In this document: in pieces, positions 23,041 through 35,177 of the stretch | How positions within the stretch are numbered: the first letter of the stretch is position 1 | Layout: each line of letters starts with the position of its first letter | Translations under genes and position numbers: made by a program | Assembly: GCA_030549775.1 (NCBI GenBank) | Contig: CM060174.1 | Location: 30,260,117-30,324,116 of the forward strand | Direction of reading: 5' to 3' | Origin: Tamarix chinensis | Taxonomy: Eukaryota > Streptophyta > Magnoliopsida > Caryophyllales > Tamaricaceae | DNA: 64,000 bases | The notes under the pieces: model-generated | The model's database searches: none | Seen by the model: the letters and a program-made list of their open reading frames with translations, nothing else | Told to the model about the DNA's origin: nothing

Positions 23041-23947
23041 TCCATGCAATAGTAGCACAACCATGCAAAACCCAAGCATCATGCAACTCATACAAAACCC
23101 TAACACCATACAACCCATGCAAAACCCTAACACCGTACAATATATTCATTCCATGCAAAAAAATCCAACTCCCATGAAACTCCCCAATATTATTTTGTAA
23201 GTCCATCATGCATGTCTCGAGCCATATCACATCATATTAATAACATATTTATACACATCATTCTCATGCCACAATCATTTAACGAAAGACACCTCAACTT
23301 CCATTCATGCTACATTCATAACAATTACATAATAATTACAAGAAATACATGATAGATCATATCACAAGGCATGCATGGCATATAAATCATATATAACACA
23401 AATGGCCTTAGCACCCCTTACCTAAAATGTCACCGGTCTTGGAGCAAGTCCCTATACCACTTAAGGGCTTTGGTTGGGCTCACCTACTTGAGTCGGCAGG
23501 AATGGGCGACACCGACGGTGGTTCACGGCGGTGGCCGGAAAAGGGGTCTAAGAGAGCAAAAGATGAAGAAACAAAGAGAAGAAGCAAGGGAGAAATTAAA
23601 ATAAGGTTATGGTTTGATGGATAAGGATTAGAGGGAGCTTTTTGGGCGATTCAGAGGGCAGTAGAAGTGGCAGAAATGGCGGCGGACGGCGGCTTAAGGG
23701 TTTCGGGGTGAAAATTCTGGTGAGACAAGCAGCGAACTTGGCACTGCTATGGAGGCCTACACAAGAGGAATCGAAGGTTAAAAATGGTTTAGTTATCTAA
23801 ATAAATTTTCGGGGAAGAAATTAGAATGCTGCGGTGGCGTGGAGGTTGAATATAAGAAGCAGGGGAAGCGTCTGAAGTCATGGTGGCGGCCAGCCCCTGC
23901 TTAGGGTTTTCGGGGGAGAAAAACTCCAAAAACTCCTACAACTCGGC

Positions 23948-23955
23948 TATTTATA
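23948..23955 (-). promoter_or_regulatory. Candidate TATA box in the 3' LTR of D
   Basis: Minus strand CTATAAATAGCC. Identical in the 5' LTR at 32273-32280, in the middle of a GC-richer LTR section. Confidence 0.6.
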
Positions 23956-24994
23956 GATGGTGGATGGGATAATAGGGTGTTGAAGCTTGACAGGGAGGTA
24001 ATAAGTGCAAGAATTTGGGTGGCCGGTGGCAGTAATTGATCGGCCATCGTTTGGGTTGCTTCGAAATTTCGTGAGGCTGAGGAGAAGAAACGAGCGAGAT
24101 TTAAGGCCCAATAATTATGCCGAATTACTCCTGGAGTTAAGAGGAAGACTATGAGTCAAGAAACGACCGGTATTAATCACCGTAGCCGAAGAGGCCATTG
24201 ATGGGGTCGAAGGTTTTGTTGCAGCGTCGGGGGAAGACGGAGGGAGAAGGAAGAAGGAAGAAGGTGGGCCGGTTGGCCGAGGAAGGAAAAGAAAAGGGGA
24301 TAACCGGGTGGTTCGTGCGCCGGTTAAGCCCTCACTTAACAAGACACAACATCTCGACATAAAATCGAACAAAACGCCGCGTCTGGGCGCACGTAGGGAG
24401 AAGGCCAACGCCGCTGGGCCGCGGGAGAAGAAAGGAAGAAAAAAGGAAAGAGGATTGGGCCGCGCCTGGCCCATTCGGCGGAAGAAGGAGGAAGAAAGAA
24501 AAGAAAGAAAAGGAGAAAAGAAAAAGAAAGAGGAAAAAAGGAAAAAGGAAGAAAATAAGGTTTTGGGTTTAAATAAATTAATTAGAATATTTTGGGTATT
24601 TAATATAAAATATTTATTTAACAACAAAAAAAATATTAAATTCCCTTTTTAGGCTAGTTTCGGGTTTTTAAAATATTATCCATAAATTCCATTCTAATTA
24701 GCAAAAGACCCTAATTTTCTTCCATTAAATTATTTATAAAATTAATATTAATTTGGAACTATTTTATCCTCCTTATTTTAAATAAAATAATTTATTTTGT
24801 TAATTTCTAAAATAAAATCCTTAACTAGCTAAAATACCCAAATTTATCCTAATTAAAAATAGTAATAATTTTCTTCTTAATTTGTCCTAATAAATTTCCT
24901 TTTATTTTAATCAAATAATTTATATTTAATTAACTATCATAATACATTTCATTTAAATATACTATTTAAAATTATAAATTTTCGAGGCATTTCA

Positions 24995-25010
24995 TTACTA
25001 CCCCCTTAAA
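24995..25010 (-). promoter_or_regulatory. Polypurine tract of element D
   Basis: Minus strand TTTAAGGGGGTAGTAA, directly before the LTR start TGAAATGCC. Confidence 0.75.
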
Positions 25011-25145
25011 AACAGGTTTCGCCCCCGAAGTCTCCTACGGTTATCATAAGAAAAGGCTAGGAAACTCTAAGAATCTGGAATAACAATTTATTAACTAAAC
25101 TTAAATCAACTACCCCTTAGGGACAAACCATATAAAAAGAAAAAT

Positions 25146-26555
25146 CTAACCTTCCACAAAAAGCTCCGGGTATGCTTCTCGCATCTCTTTTTCGGTCTCC
25201 CAAGTAGCTTCTTCGGTTTCATGACGACTCCATAAGATCTTAACCAGAGGCACCAAACTCGTACAAGTCTTCCTCAACTTAGTGTCGAGAATCCTCACTG
25301 GTCGTTCCTCGTAAGTCATCGAATCATTCAGTTCAACCTCATCTTGTTGAATTACGTGCGATGGATCGGCAACATACTTCCTTAGCTGAGAAATGTGGAA
25401 CACATTATGCACTCGTGCCAACTCTGGAGGAAGAGCCAATCTGTAGGCAACTTCGCCCACTCGCTCTAATATCTCATAGGGACTGATATATCTAGGGCTC
25501 AATTTACTCTTCCTTCCGAACCTCTGCACTCCTTTCGTAGGTGAAACCCTTAATAACACCTTGTCTCCAGGTTCAAATTCTCCATCCCTACGCCTCTGAT
25601 CGGCATAACTCTTTTGTCTACTTTGAGCTTCTTTCATCCGATCCTGGATTTGTCTGACCTGACGAGTCATATCCTCGATTAATTCTAGTCCCAATACGAT
25701 CGTCTCACTAATGTCACTCCAACACAAGGGTGTCCTGCACTTCCGTCCATACAATGCTTCGAAGGGAGCCATCCTAATACTGGCATGATAACTGTTATTA
25801 TATGAAAACTCCACCAGATGCAAGCGTTCCTCCCAACCTCCCTGGAAATCCAACACGCACGCTCTCAACATATCCTCCAAGGTATGAATGGTCCGTTCTA
25901 TCTGCCCGTCTGTGGCAGGGTGAAAAGCTGTGCTCATCTTCAATTTGGTACCTAAAACTTCTTGTAAATTTTGCTAAAAGTGAGATAAGAATCTCAAATC
26001 TCGATCGGAAACAATATCCTTAGGGACCCCGTGACGGCTGACCACAAATTTCATATATGCGCTGGCTAACTACTCCATACTCCAGGTGGACTTCATAGGA
26101 ATGAATATGGCCGACTTGGTCAATCTATCAACAATAACCCAAATGCTATCACAGCCACTTCTAGTTCTTGGTAACCCGCTTACAAAGTCCATAGAAATGG
26201 AGTCCCATTTCCACCCCGGCACCTCTAAAGACTGAATTAAACCTGTTGGTCTTTGATGTTCGATCTTAACCTTTTTACACACAAGACATCGAGATACAAA
26301 CTTGGCTACCTCCCTTTTCATACGTGGACACCAATACACCTTTTTGAGATCCTTGTATAACTTCGATCCTCCTGGGTGAACCGAATAGGGAGTCTGATGT
26401 CCCTCCTCCATAATACAATGCTTAAGGTCTAGACATCTTTAGGGCACACACCAACGACCCTTGAATCGAATACTGCCGTCCTCATGGACTCTAAACCCCT
26501 CGGCTTTGCCTTCCTACATCTTCTATCGAATCCTTTCCAACTTGACATCTCCAAC
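25146..26555 (-). pseudogene. Integrase with chromodomain of element D
   Basis: From high to low coordinates: zinc-binding domain (HQTPYSVHPGGSKLY, C-x2-C at about 26280), core with SMDFVSGLPRTRSG (first Asp), S-D-R-D near 26000 (second Asp) and Q-I-E in [10 protein letters not shown] (Glu), then the basic tail and [13 protein letters not shown]. The last 60 residues ([20 protein letters not shown] ... [19 protein letters not shown]) form a chromodomain, which in this lineage directs insertion to heterochromatin. The stretch 25146-25943 is open. TAG stops at 25974-25976 and 26070-26072, and further stops at 26412-26555, break the rest. Confidence 0.88.
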
Positions 26556-28172
26556 CTAGCCGACTCGGATCTCTTCAAATATAGTTAGAGTGAGCGTCAA
26601 GGCATTCATACGAGTTTCGAGACCTCCCTGCTGAATCATCTCAATCTCTAGGTCTGCTAACTCCTTTATTGTCTGATCAACAATCACACGACATGGCATA
26701 GAATGTGCAGTCTTCCTACTGAGAGCATCAGCAACAACATTGGCCCTACCCTCATGGTAGGTCAACTCAATGTCATAATCCTTTACCAGCTCCAACCATC
26801 TTCTCTGCCTCAGGTTGAGCTCCTTCTGTGTGAAGATATACTTAAGAATCTTGTGATCTGTAAAGAATTTACACTTCGCCCCGTAGAGATCATGCCTCCA
26901 AATCTTCAAAGCGAACACAACAGTAGCTAACTCAAGATCATGCGCGGGATAATTCTGCTCATGTTTCTTCAACTGTCATGAGGCATAAGCTACCACTTTA
27001 CCGTTCTGCATCAGCACGCATCCTAAACCATGCTTGGATGCATCGCTATAAACTTTGATTTCCTCGGTCTCCTCGGGTAAAGTCAACACTGGTGCAATGG
27101 TCAACCTCTTCTTCAGTTCTCGGAAAGCCTCTTCACAAGCCTCATCCCATTGGAACTTTGTAGTCTTCTTCAAGAGATTAGTCAAAGGTCTGGCTATCTT
27201 AGAAAAGTTCTGCACAAATCGTCTGTAGTATCCAGCCAAACCTAGAAAACTCCTAATCTCTGATATGTTCGTAGGGGGCTTCCACTCTGTGACTGCTGCA
27301 ATCTTAGCAGGGTCCACAGCCACTCCTTCTAGTGATACAATGTGACCAAGGAAGGCGACCTCTTAGAGCCAAAACCAGCACTTTGATAGTTTTGCATACA
27401 GATGATGCTCTCTTAATGTGCTCAAAATGGTGCGTAGATGTTGCTCGTGCTCCCCATCTCCCCGGGAATATATCAGAATATCATCAATAAAAACCACCAC
27501 AAACTGATCGAGGAAGGGTCTGAATATCCTTGTCATCAAGTCCATGAACACTGCCAGGGCATTTGTAAGTCCAAAGGGCATCACCGTAAATTCGTAATGC
27601 CCATATCGCGTTCGAAATGCAGTCTTCATGATGTCTGCATCAGCGATCCTCAATTGATGGTACCCGGACCTCAAATCTATCTTGGAAAACACCGTAGCTC
27701 CCTTCAGCTGGTCAAATAAATCATCAATTCTCGGGAGCGGATATCGATTCTTTACCGTTAAATGGTTCAATCCCCGGTAGTCAATGCAGAGTCGAAGACT
27801 ACCATCCTTCTTCTTTACAAACAATACCGGCGCTCCCCACGGTGATACGCTTGGTCGGATATACCCATGCTCCAATCGTTCCTCCAACTGAACCTTCAAT
27901 TCTTTCAATTCCACCGGCGCCATTCTGTAAGGTGCCTTGGAAACAGGCTCAGCTCTCGGCACTAGCTCAATCTTGAAATCAATTTCTCGAACCGGAGGCA
28001 TGCCTGGTATTTCTTTTGGGAAAACGTCCAAAAATTCCTTAACTACCGGAATATTGTCCAAAGATGTTAGATCCTTATTCAGCTCCTTCACACTGCATAA
28101 ATATAGAGGACACCCCTTCTGGATCAAAGCATTCAATGCAACCGCTGATACCACCTTAGTGGTCGGCTCGGG
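26556..28172 (-). pseudogene. Reverse transcriptase-RNase H of element D
   Basis: RT occupies 27363-28154: [54 protein letters not shown], and the active site [14 protein letters not shown] (F-I-D-D, normal for gypsy). The connection and RNase H lie at 26976-27323 and 26556-26972: [17 protein letters not shown] carries the first RNase H Asp, [19 protein letters not shown] the Glu, [12 protein letters not shown] the next Asp. Two stops interrupt the frame inside it: 27360-27362 between the RT palm and the connection, and TGA at 26976-26978 where the family has Arg (CGA). A TAG at 26556-26558 follows where Gln is expected. Confidence 0.9.
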
Positions 28173-28547
28173 CTAAGTCTTTCGATATGAAACCCTAGTA
28201 CCCTTCGGGCCTCGCAAAATCACCCGTTCTTGGGCACAATCAATAACCGCTTTGTACTTTCCCAACATATCCATACCTAGAATTACGTCGACGTCTTTTA
28301 GATCCATCCCGACCAGATCTACTAAGAATTCTACCCCTCCTATATCTAAGGCCACGTTGGAAAACCCCCGACTACACTCCATTCGGTCACCTGACGGAAG
28401 CATAACAGATAGTTCTATTCTAGCAGATGGTGACAATCCAGCCTTAGTAGCAAATGTAGAGGAAATGAAAGATAATGTGGCACCCGAATCAAATAGCACA
28501 TAAGCTGGAAATGAGTAAATGGTAAACATACTAGTAACAACATCCAA
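28173..28547 (-). pseudogene. Aspartic protease of element D
   Basis: Open for 124 residues; YVLFDSGATLSFISS has the retropepsin D-S-G, followed by the second half with VDVILGMDMLGKY. It sits between gag and RT in one frame and would be released from the polyprotein. A TAG at 28173-28175 separates it from RT. Confidence 0.88.
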
Positions 28548-29627
28548 CTGACGGTCTGCCTCAGCCTGACTAATAACGTTTAGGCGCCCTCCTGACTGGC
28601 CTCCCTTCTGAGGATGAGGCTTAGGTCCCTGTGGTCTACCCCCTGTCTCTCGAGCTGGGGCACTAGATGCTCTCTGATAATACTCCTAGGACGAGTTCTG
28701 TCGATGTTGCTGATATGCCTGTTGCTGAGGCATTAGTGATCCTCCCTACTGAGATGATCGGTCATGATTATGCTGAAATCGAGGTGGCCTCCAACACTCT
28801 GTTGCTTTATGACCCAGCTTCCCGTAGTTTAAACATTTAATTAACTTGCCGGCACAATTCCTTCCTTGATGGACCTGACTACACCTCCTGCACACTGGTC
28901 CTCGTGGGGGTCCTTGATCTCTGTTGCGATCTCTCGGTGGGGGCCTCCTGGAATCTTCGAACTTAGGCTGAGTTCTACTTCCCAAACTCTGTACCTCGGG
29001 CTTCCTTTTTCCAAGGATGGCAGCCTGCTCATGGACTAACGTGTCTGCAATGCAAGCACGCTCATAAAGGGATGCCAAGTCGGTGAACGGCACTGCACCC
29101 ATCATACGACGGATGCTAAAGTTCAGTCCTTGCTCAAATTGAAACACCACTATGGACTCATTGGCGGCAATCCCTGGAGCAAATCAGAGTAGTTCTATGA
29201 AACGGGCATAGTATTGGCGGATAGTCATCGGCCCCTGAGTCAGCTGCATAAAATCCCGAAGCTTATCCCTCTTCAGGCTCTCGGGATAGAATCTGGTGCG
29301 TAGGGAGGTCTTAAATTCTTCCCAAGTAGCTGGGGAACCTTCTTTGGCATGAAACTCTTCCCACCAAGCGTCTGCTGTGCCCCGGAGGAAGAAAGCTGCA
29401 ATGCTGGGTCGTCGGTCAGCTGGGTAATCCACAGCCTCAAAGGTACAATCTAGATCGCGGATCCACCCCTCTAAAATCACTGGGTTCTCCTCCCCGGAGT
29501 ATGTCGGAGGATGATGTCCTGTAACCCTCCGAAGCCAATCCTCTCCAGCACTATGGTTTTGCTGGGTGAACTCGAGAAAAGTAGTGACGGCATCCTCTAA
29601 ACGGTTAATCCTCCCATTTATCACCAT
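28548..29627 (-). pseudogene. Gag of element D
   Basis: The likely ATG is at 29627 (MVINGRINRLEDAVTTFLEF); an in-frame ATG at 29672 lies closer to the primer-binding site. Capsid-type domain: PPTYSGEENPVILEGWIRDL to TWEEFKTSLRTRFYPESLKR. The zinc-binding part is CRRCSQVHQGRNC followed by CLNYGKLGHKATEC, in which the second Cys of the knuckle is Tyr. Stops: TGA near 29182, TAG at 28746-28748 and at 28686-28688. Otherwise open through to protease, so Gag-Pol was one frame. Confidence 0.86.
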
Positions 29628-29865
29628 TTTGCTGCAGTAAAATAAACACTTAGAGACAACCCATTGGTTCAAGAATATTTAGCAAGGTTTTCTACCACTT
29701 AGGGAACCCTAATCTACTCTTTTACTCCTCACCGTGGCCGGAATCCAGAAATTTTGAAAACATAACGGTTTTTAAGTTAGGCGGAAGATTATTTTCAAAT
29801 TTTAATAGTAACTTCCGAAAATAACTTTATTTTAAAATAAACGAGCGTGATCAATAGGATTGACT

Positions 29866-29877
29866 GCTCTGATACCA
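29866..29877 (-). other. Primer-binding site of element D
   Basis: Minus strand TGGTATCAGAGC, an exact match to the complement of the initiator tRNA-Met 3' end, three bases from the LTR. Confidence 0.92.
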
Positions 29878-29880
29878 ACT

Positions 29881-32800
29881 TGTAACACCCCAAAATTTAC
29901 AAGTTTTTTTTTTAAAAAACATTATATAATTTAAAACTGTACATTTTGGAGATGTTACCGCCACACTTAATAATAGACTGGTTCACTTCTACCGTTCCAG
30001 TATTAAGTGCTAAGGCTAAGATGAAAGCTTGAAGAAAAATTAATAATAATTCAAATTCATGGTTATTGAGATCAAATATGCAATAGTCCTTACACAATGC
30101 AAAGTACGAGGAGTAGTTCATTTAGGAAAGGGAAAACAGTAATAATAAAATTGTTTCCAAAGCACGATTCATAGTTAAACGAAATAGAAATAAAATCCCA
30201 AGGAAAGCCGGCCACGACACTCTAAGAACAGATCCCAGCCCATCGTCACTCGATCCCTCCTGATGTCCCATAGACATCAATGGCATCATAGTACATATCA
30301 CCTACCTGCATATAATCAGATGGGCCTTCTACTCGTTGGAATGAGCAGCACCCATGAAATGGGTGATCAGTACGCTACGTACTGAGTAAGGTAACCGAGC
30401 ACTAAGGCCAACACATAACATATAAATCATGCAGAACATAGAGGAACACAATCATAAGTACATAGGATCAACCGGGTGAAAGTACAAAGGCCCATTCATA
30501 GTCTGGATTAATTACTTAGTTAATCTCTAATCAGATCTCATTTCATACCATGTTTTTTTTTATCAATTCCATGCGAGCACAGAAGCACCCCACTATTATA
30601 ACCGGTGGGCCGGTCACATATAGAGCATCACGCTCTAACCACTATTATTACCGTTGGATCGGTCACAATAGAGTATCATACCCTAACCACTATTATTACC
30701 AGTGGATCGGTCACATATAGGGTAGAAACCCTAACCACTATTCCTAACGGTGGATCGGCTCGGCTCCTGCTCGCATGGTGTTCCACTGTAAGCAATTAAT
30801 GTCTTTTACTTACCTTAACAAAACTTTGGTTTATTTTCATTGAGATCGGGAACCCCCACTATTATAACCGGTGGGCCGGTCACAATAGGGCATCATGTCC
30901 TAACCACTATTATTATCGGTGGATCGGTCACAATAGGGTAAAACCCTAACCACTATTTTAACCGGTGGATCGGTCGCACATAGGGTAAAACCCTAACCAC
31001 TATTCCTGACCGGTGGATCGGCTGGTCCCGTCTCAATATCTTCCTCTTTAAGTAATTAGTATCTTAAGTATCTTATTCACAAGTTTTGACTCAGACACGC
31101 ATGACTGGCTTCTACTTTCCTCATCTTCCAATCCTAGTTAACCACCACCATAAACATTAATCCCGACCTTCCCTAACTCTCATGAGAACTCTAACTCCAC
31201 CTAAGCCCTACTCCATGCAAACCCTAGCTTCATGTAAATCCTGCCCCCATGCAAACCCTAACTTAATGTAAACCCTACCCCCATGCAAATCCTAACTTCA
31301 CGTATACCCTACCCCCATGCAAGCCCTAACTTCATGTAGACCCTACGCCCATGCAAATATTAACTTCCATGCAATAGTAGCACAACCATGCAAAACCCAA
31401 GCATCATGCAACTCATGCAAAACCCTAACACCATACAACCCATGCAAAACCCTAACACCGTACAATATATTCATTCCATGCAAAAAAATCCAACTCCCAT
31501 GAAACTCCCCAATATTATTTTGTAAGTCCATCATGCATGTCTCGAGCCATATCACATCATATTAATAACATATTTATACACATCATTCTCATGCCACAAT
31601 CATTTAACGAAAGACACCTCAACTTCCATTCATGCTACATTCATAACAATTACATAATAATTACAAGAAATACATGATAGATCATATCACAAGGCATGCA
31701 TGGCATATAAATCATATATAACACAAATGGCCTTAGCACCCCTTACCTAAAATGTCACCGGTCTTGGAGCAAGTCCCTATACCACTTAAGGGCTTTGGTT
31801 GGGCTCACCTACTTGAGTCGGCAGGAATGGGCGGCACCGACGGTGGTTCACGGCGGTGGCCGGAAAAGGGGTCTAAGAGAGCAAAAGATGAAGAAACAAA
31901 GAGAAGAAGCAAGGGAGAAATTAAAATAAGGTTATGGTTTGATGGATAAGGATTAGAGGGAGCTTTTTGGGCGATTCAGAGGGCAGTAGAAGTGGCAGAA
32001 ATGGCGGCGGACGGCGGCTTAAGGGTTTCGGGGTGAAAATTCTTGTGAGAGAAGCAGCAAACTTGGCACGGCTATGGAGGCCTACACAAGAGGAATCGAA
32101 GGTTAAAAATGGTTTAGTTATCTAAAGAAATTTTCGGGGAAGAAATTGGAATGCTGCGGTGGCGTGGAGGTTGAATATAAGAAGTAGGGGATGCGTCTGA
32201 AGTCATGGTGGCGGCCAGCCCCTGCTTAGGGTTTTCGGGGGAGAAAAACTCCAAAAACTCCTACAACTCGGCTATTTATAGATGGTGGATGGGATAATAG
32301 GGTGTTGAAGCTCAACAGGGAGGTAATAAGTGCAAGAATTTGGGTGGCCGGTGGCAGTAATTGATCGGCCATCGTTTGGGTTGCTTCGAAATTTTGCGAG
32401 GCTGAGGAGAAGAAACGAGCGAGATTTAACTCCCAATAATTATGCCGAATTACTCTTGGAGTTAAGAGGAAGACAATGAGTCAAGAAATGACCGGTATTA
32501 ATCACCGTAGCCGAAGAGGCCATTGATGGGGTCGAAGGTTTCGTTGTAGTGTCGGGGGAAGACGGAGGGAGAAGGAATAAGGAAGAAGGTGGGCCGGTCG
32601 GCCAAGGAAGGAAAAGAAAAGGGGAGAACCGGGCGGTTCGCGCGCCGGTTAAGCCCTCACTTAACGAGACGCAGCGTCTTGACATAAAATCGACCAAAAC
32701 GCCGCGTCTGGGCACACGTAGGGAGAAGGCCAGCGCCGCTAGGCCGCGGGAGAAGAAAGGAAGAAAAAAGGAAAGAGGATTGGGCCGCGCCTGGCCCATT

Positions 32801-33320
32801 CGGCGGAAGAAGGAGGAAGAAAGAAAAAAAAGAAAAGGAGAAAAGAAAAAGAAAGAGGAAAAAAGGAAAAAGGAAGAAAATAAGGTTTTGGATTTAAATA
32901 AATTAATTAGAATATTTTGGGTATTTAATATAAAATATTTATTTAACAACAAAAAAAATATTAAATTCCCTTTTTAGGCTAGTTTCGGGTTTTTAAAATA
33001 TTATCCATAAATTCCGTTTTAATTAGAAAAACACCCTAATTTTCTTCCATTAAATTATTTATAAAATTAATATTAACTTGGAACTATTTTATCCTCCTTA
33101 TTTTAAATAAAATAATTTATTTTGTTAATTTCTAAAATAAAATTATTAACTAGCTGAAATACCCAAATTTCTCCTAATTAAAAAATAGTAATAATTTTCT
33201 TCTTAATTTGTCCTAATTAATTTCCTTTTATTTTAATCAAATAATTTATATTTAATTAACTATCATAATACATTTCATTTAAATATACTATTTAAAATTA
33301 TAACTTTTCGGGGCATTTCA
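29881..33320 (-). repeat. 5' LTR of element D, complete (3440 bp)
   Basis: Plus strand starts TGTAACACCCC and ends GGGGCATTTCA. Carries the same three tandem blocks as the other LTR (30587-30760, 30853-31021, about 31213-31370) and the TATA box at 32273-32280. The right flank starts TAAGG. Frames at 32440-32977 are low complexity and not genes. Confidence 0.93.
30587..31021. repeat. Two 48-bp tandem blocks in the 5' LTR of D
   Basis: ACTATT anchors at 30592, 30641, 30689 and 30737 (block 1), then from 30858 at 47-bp steps (block 2). Copy number equals the partner LTR. Confidence 0.9.
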
Positions 33321-34089
33321 TAAGGCTTCTCCATAGCATAGGGTTTAGAGGTACTATGCTTTAAGCCAAGAATTAGTTCAAAAAGTGCTATAGGACTACC
33401 TCTGTGCAATCACATGAATGAGATGAGTCAGTTAGAGGCTTATTGGTAAACAGACATCATCATGGTTGCATTTACTTTTCATCTCATCCTGTAAGCATAC
33501 ATTTCAACTTGGGTGATTTACAATCCTTTATATCTATCACCTACATAGCTAGGACAATTATCACTATATATAATTGGATAAAGACTTCTCGTGTGCTCCC
33601 ATCTAGAGATATGCTTCCATGTACAAGATTATATAAGCATGTGGCCTTTGGTATAAGTGCAGCAAAGCTTTTGATAGATCTTAAAGAGATTATGCTTCAC
33701 AACTTCATTTGTGCATGGCACCTTTTTAAGTAGTGATGCCCAATCTAATATTATAGTGTTCATGACTTGGATGCTAGTAAGTCATGAACTAATGGCATCA
33801 CAACTACACAAACATTTGTAGACGTGCTTGCAATTAGATTTTAGATTATGCTACCGATCTATGTAATAGAATTCAAGATAAACCTTGTATAAGGAACAAA
33901 GGTTGTTTCAAAGGCTTCTTACCATATGGTGTTAAGGAAGATGAAATAAGTTTTCATTCAGTTAGCAAAGATGATGGAGAAGTTGTACATTTAACAAATT
34001 ACATTACCTTAGGGAGAAAAAGTACATTTTGTTAAGATAACAGATGGATGGTTGTTGCTCTACATCAATTAATAGGGATTGAATTAGGT
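33321..34089. other. Unassigned sequence right of element D
   Basis: AT-rich; a 96-residue open frame at 33443-33733 has no recognisable domain. By position it could be an eroded upstream part of the RT scrap that follows. I see nothing else. Confidence 0.4.
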
Positions 34090-34500
34090 TACATTAATAA
34101 AACATTATACCTTAGCTCTAATCGATGACTTTTATTATTAATTGTACATGAGGATATAATGTTCTCATATATCAATCATAGGTTTGGATATCATCAGTTG
34201 AGGATTTTGGAGAGGGACATACCAAAGACAACCTTAAGGACAAGGTATGGCTTGTATGAGTTCACTCTGATAAATTTTAGACTCACTAATGTTCGAGTTA
34301 TGTTCATGGGCATCATGAACTTCATCTTCTAGCAATACCTTGATTGATTTGTTATGGTATTCATTAATGATATTTTTATTTTCTCCATAACTAGTGAGGA
34401 GCACAAGGAGTATTTGAGGCAAATGATGTCAGTATTGAAGACACATTTGTTGTACACCAAGCTCTTGAAGTGGGAGTTATGGCTTGATGAGACAGCTTTT
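34090..34500 (+). pseudogene. Tekay-type RT remnant
   Basis: Plus-strand codons follow the RT of element D closely: G-Y-H-Q-L-R at about 34190, RTRYGLYEFTLINFRLTN where D has [18 protein letters not shown], the active site F-I-N-D in VMVFINDIFIFS (the first Asp is Asn), and HLLYTKLLKWELWLDETAF. It stops at 34500 where an LTR-like sequence begins with TGTAATTCCC. Stops near 34330 break it. Confidence 0.75.
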
Positions 34501-34689
34501 TGTAATTCCCTCTTTCTAGAAATATTAATTTTGATACCCTAATTTAAAATATAATTAATATACATAATGAATAATGAAACCATTGAAGGGTATTGTGTCC
34601 CATTATTATGTTCATTGTTGTTATTATTAAACTATGATAATAATCTAGATTATTTGATTGAAACCAAAAGGAAGATGACAATAATACCC

Positions 34690-34758
34690 ATAATAATAAC
34701 AATAATGATGGTGATGATGATGATGATGATGATTATGATGATAATAATAATAATAAAA
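34690..34758. repeat. (GAT)n / (AAT)n microsatellite
   Basis: A run of ATAATAATA, then GATGATGATGATGATGAT, then ATAATAATAATAATA; inside the LTR-like sequence. Confidence 0.95.
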
Positions 34759-35146
34759 TATCAAATGGGTAGGATTTCTTAGTATTTAATAGCCTCTTAA
34801 ATTTAATTTTATTAATTAATTATTAATATTAGCCATATTTTTTATTTTATCATTTTTTTGTAAACATAACCTCTTAACTAAAAAGCTCCCTATTAGTCTT
34901 CCTTACTTCCCCATGCTTATAGCCTCCTCCCAAACATGACACAACTATGCACACTATGCTTTGTCCAATTATCAGCCACTCAGCCCTACTCCCCTATTTT
35001 TCTACCACAATACCCTTTTACTCAACCTAGTTCTTCATTTTACACATGGCCAAACACACCTTCATTGCCTCTTGCATTTTTCCTTCCATTACCTCGACAT
35101 GCCTTGTTTCTTCTTTCTTTTCCTCATCCTATATGTTTGCTCAACA

Positions 35147-35177
35147 TTCTTTCTTTCTTTCTTTCTTTCTTTCTTTG
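35147..35177. repeat. (TTCT)n microsatellite
   Basis: About seven TTCT units in the pyrimidine-rich middle of the LTR-like sequence. Confidence 0.95.

Larger units (their letters stand above)
22211..24994 (-). repeat. 3' LTR of element D, truncated
   Basis: Aligns without gaps of note to 30537-33320. The outer 656 bp (equivalent to 29881-30536) are missing; the break is directly against the protease of element C. Ends ATTTCA on the plus strand. The open frames at 24115-24652 on either strand are low-complexity C/T- or G/A-rich LTR sequence, not genes. Confidence 0.92.
22211..33320 (-). mobile_element. Tekay/Del-type chromovirus D with long LTRs
   Basis: The best-preserved element here. Minus strand: 5' LTR (29881-33320), exact tRNA-Met primer-binding site, gag, protease, RT, RNase H, integrase with C-terminal chromodomain, polypurine tract, 3' LTR (22211-24994). 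RT with FIDD, integrase ending [16 protein letters not shown] and a chromodomain fit the Tekay (Del) lineage. Long LTRs are usual in it. The two LTRs differ only at scattered sites over about 2.8 kb, so D is younger than the CRM-like elements. Several in-frame stops make it non-autonomous. The 3' LTR lacks about 650 bp at its outer end. Confidence 0.9.

Noticed and set aside
22141..23177. Repeated short frames with TIITVGSVT and similar, and 22992-23230 on both strands
   Set aside because: Translations of LTR minisatellites in D.
24115..24652. Overlapping open frames on both strands, repeated at 32440-32977
   Set aside because: Lie in the D LTR; Lys/Glu/Arg-rich one way and Phe/Ser/Leu-rich the other; the repetition is due to the LTR pair.
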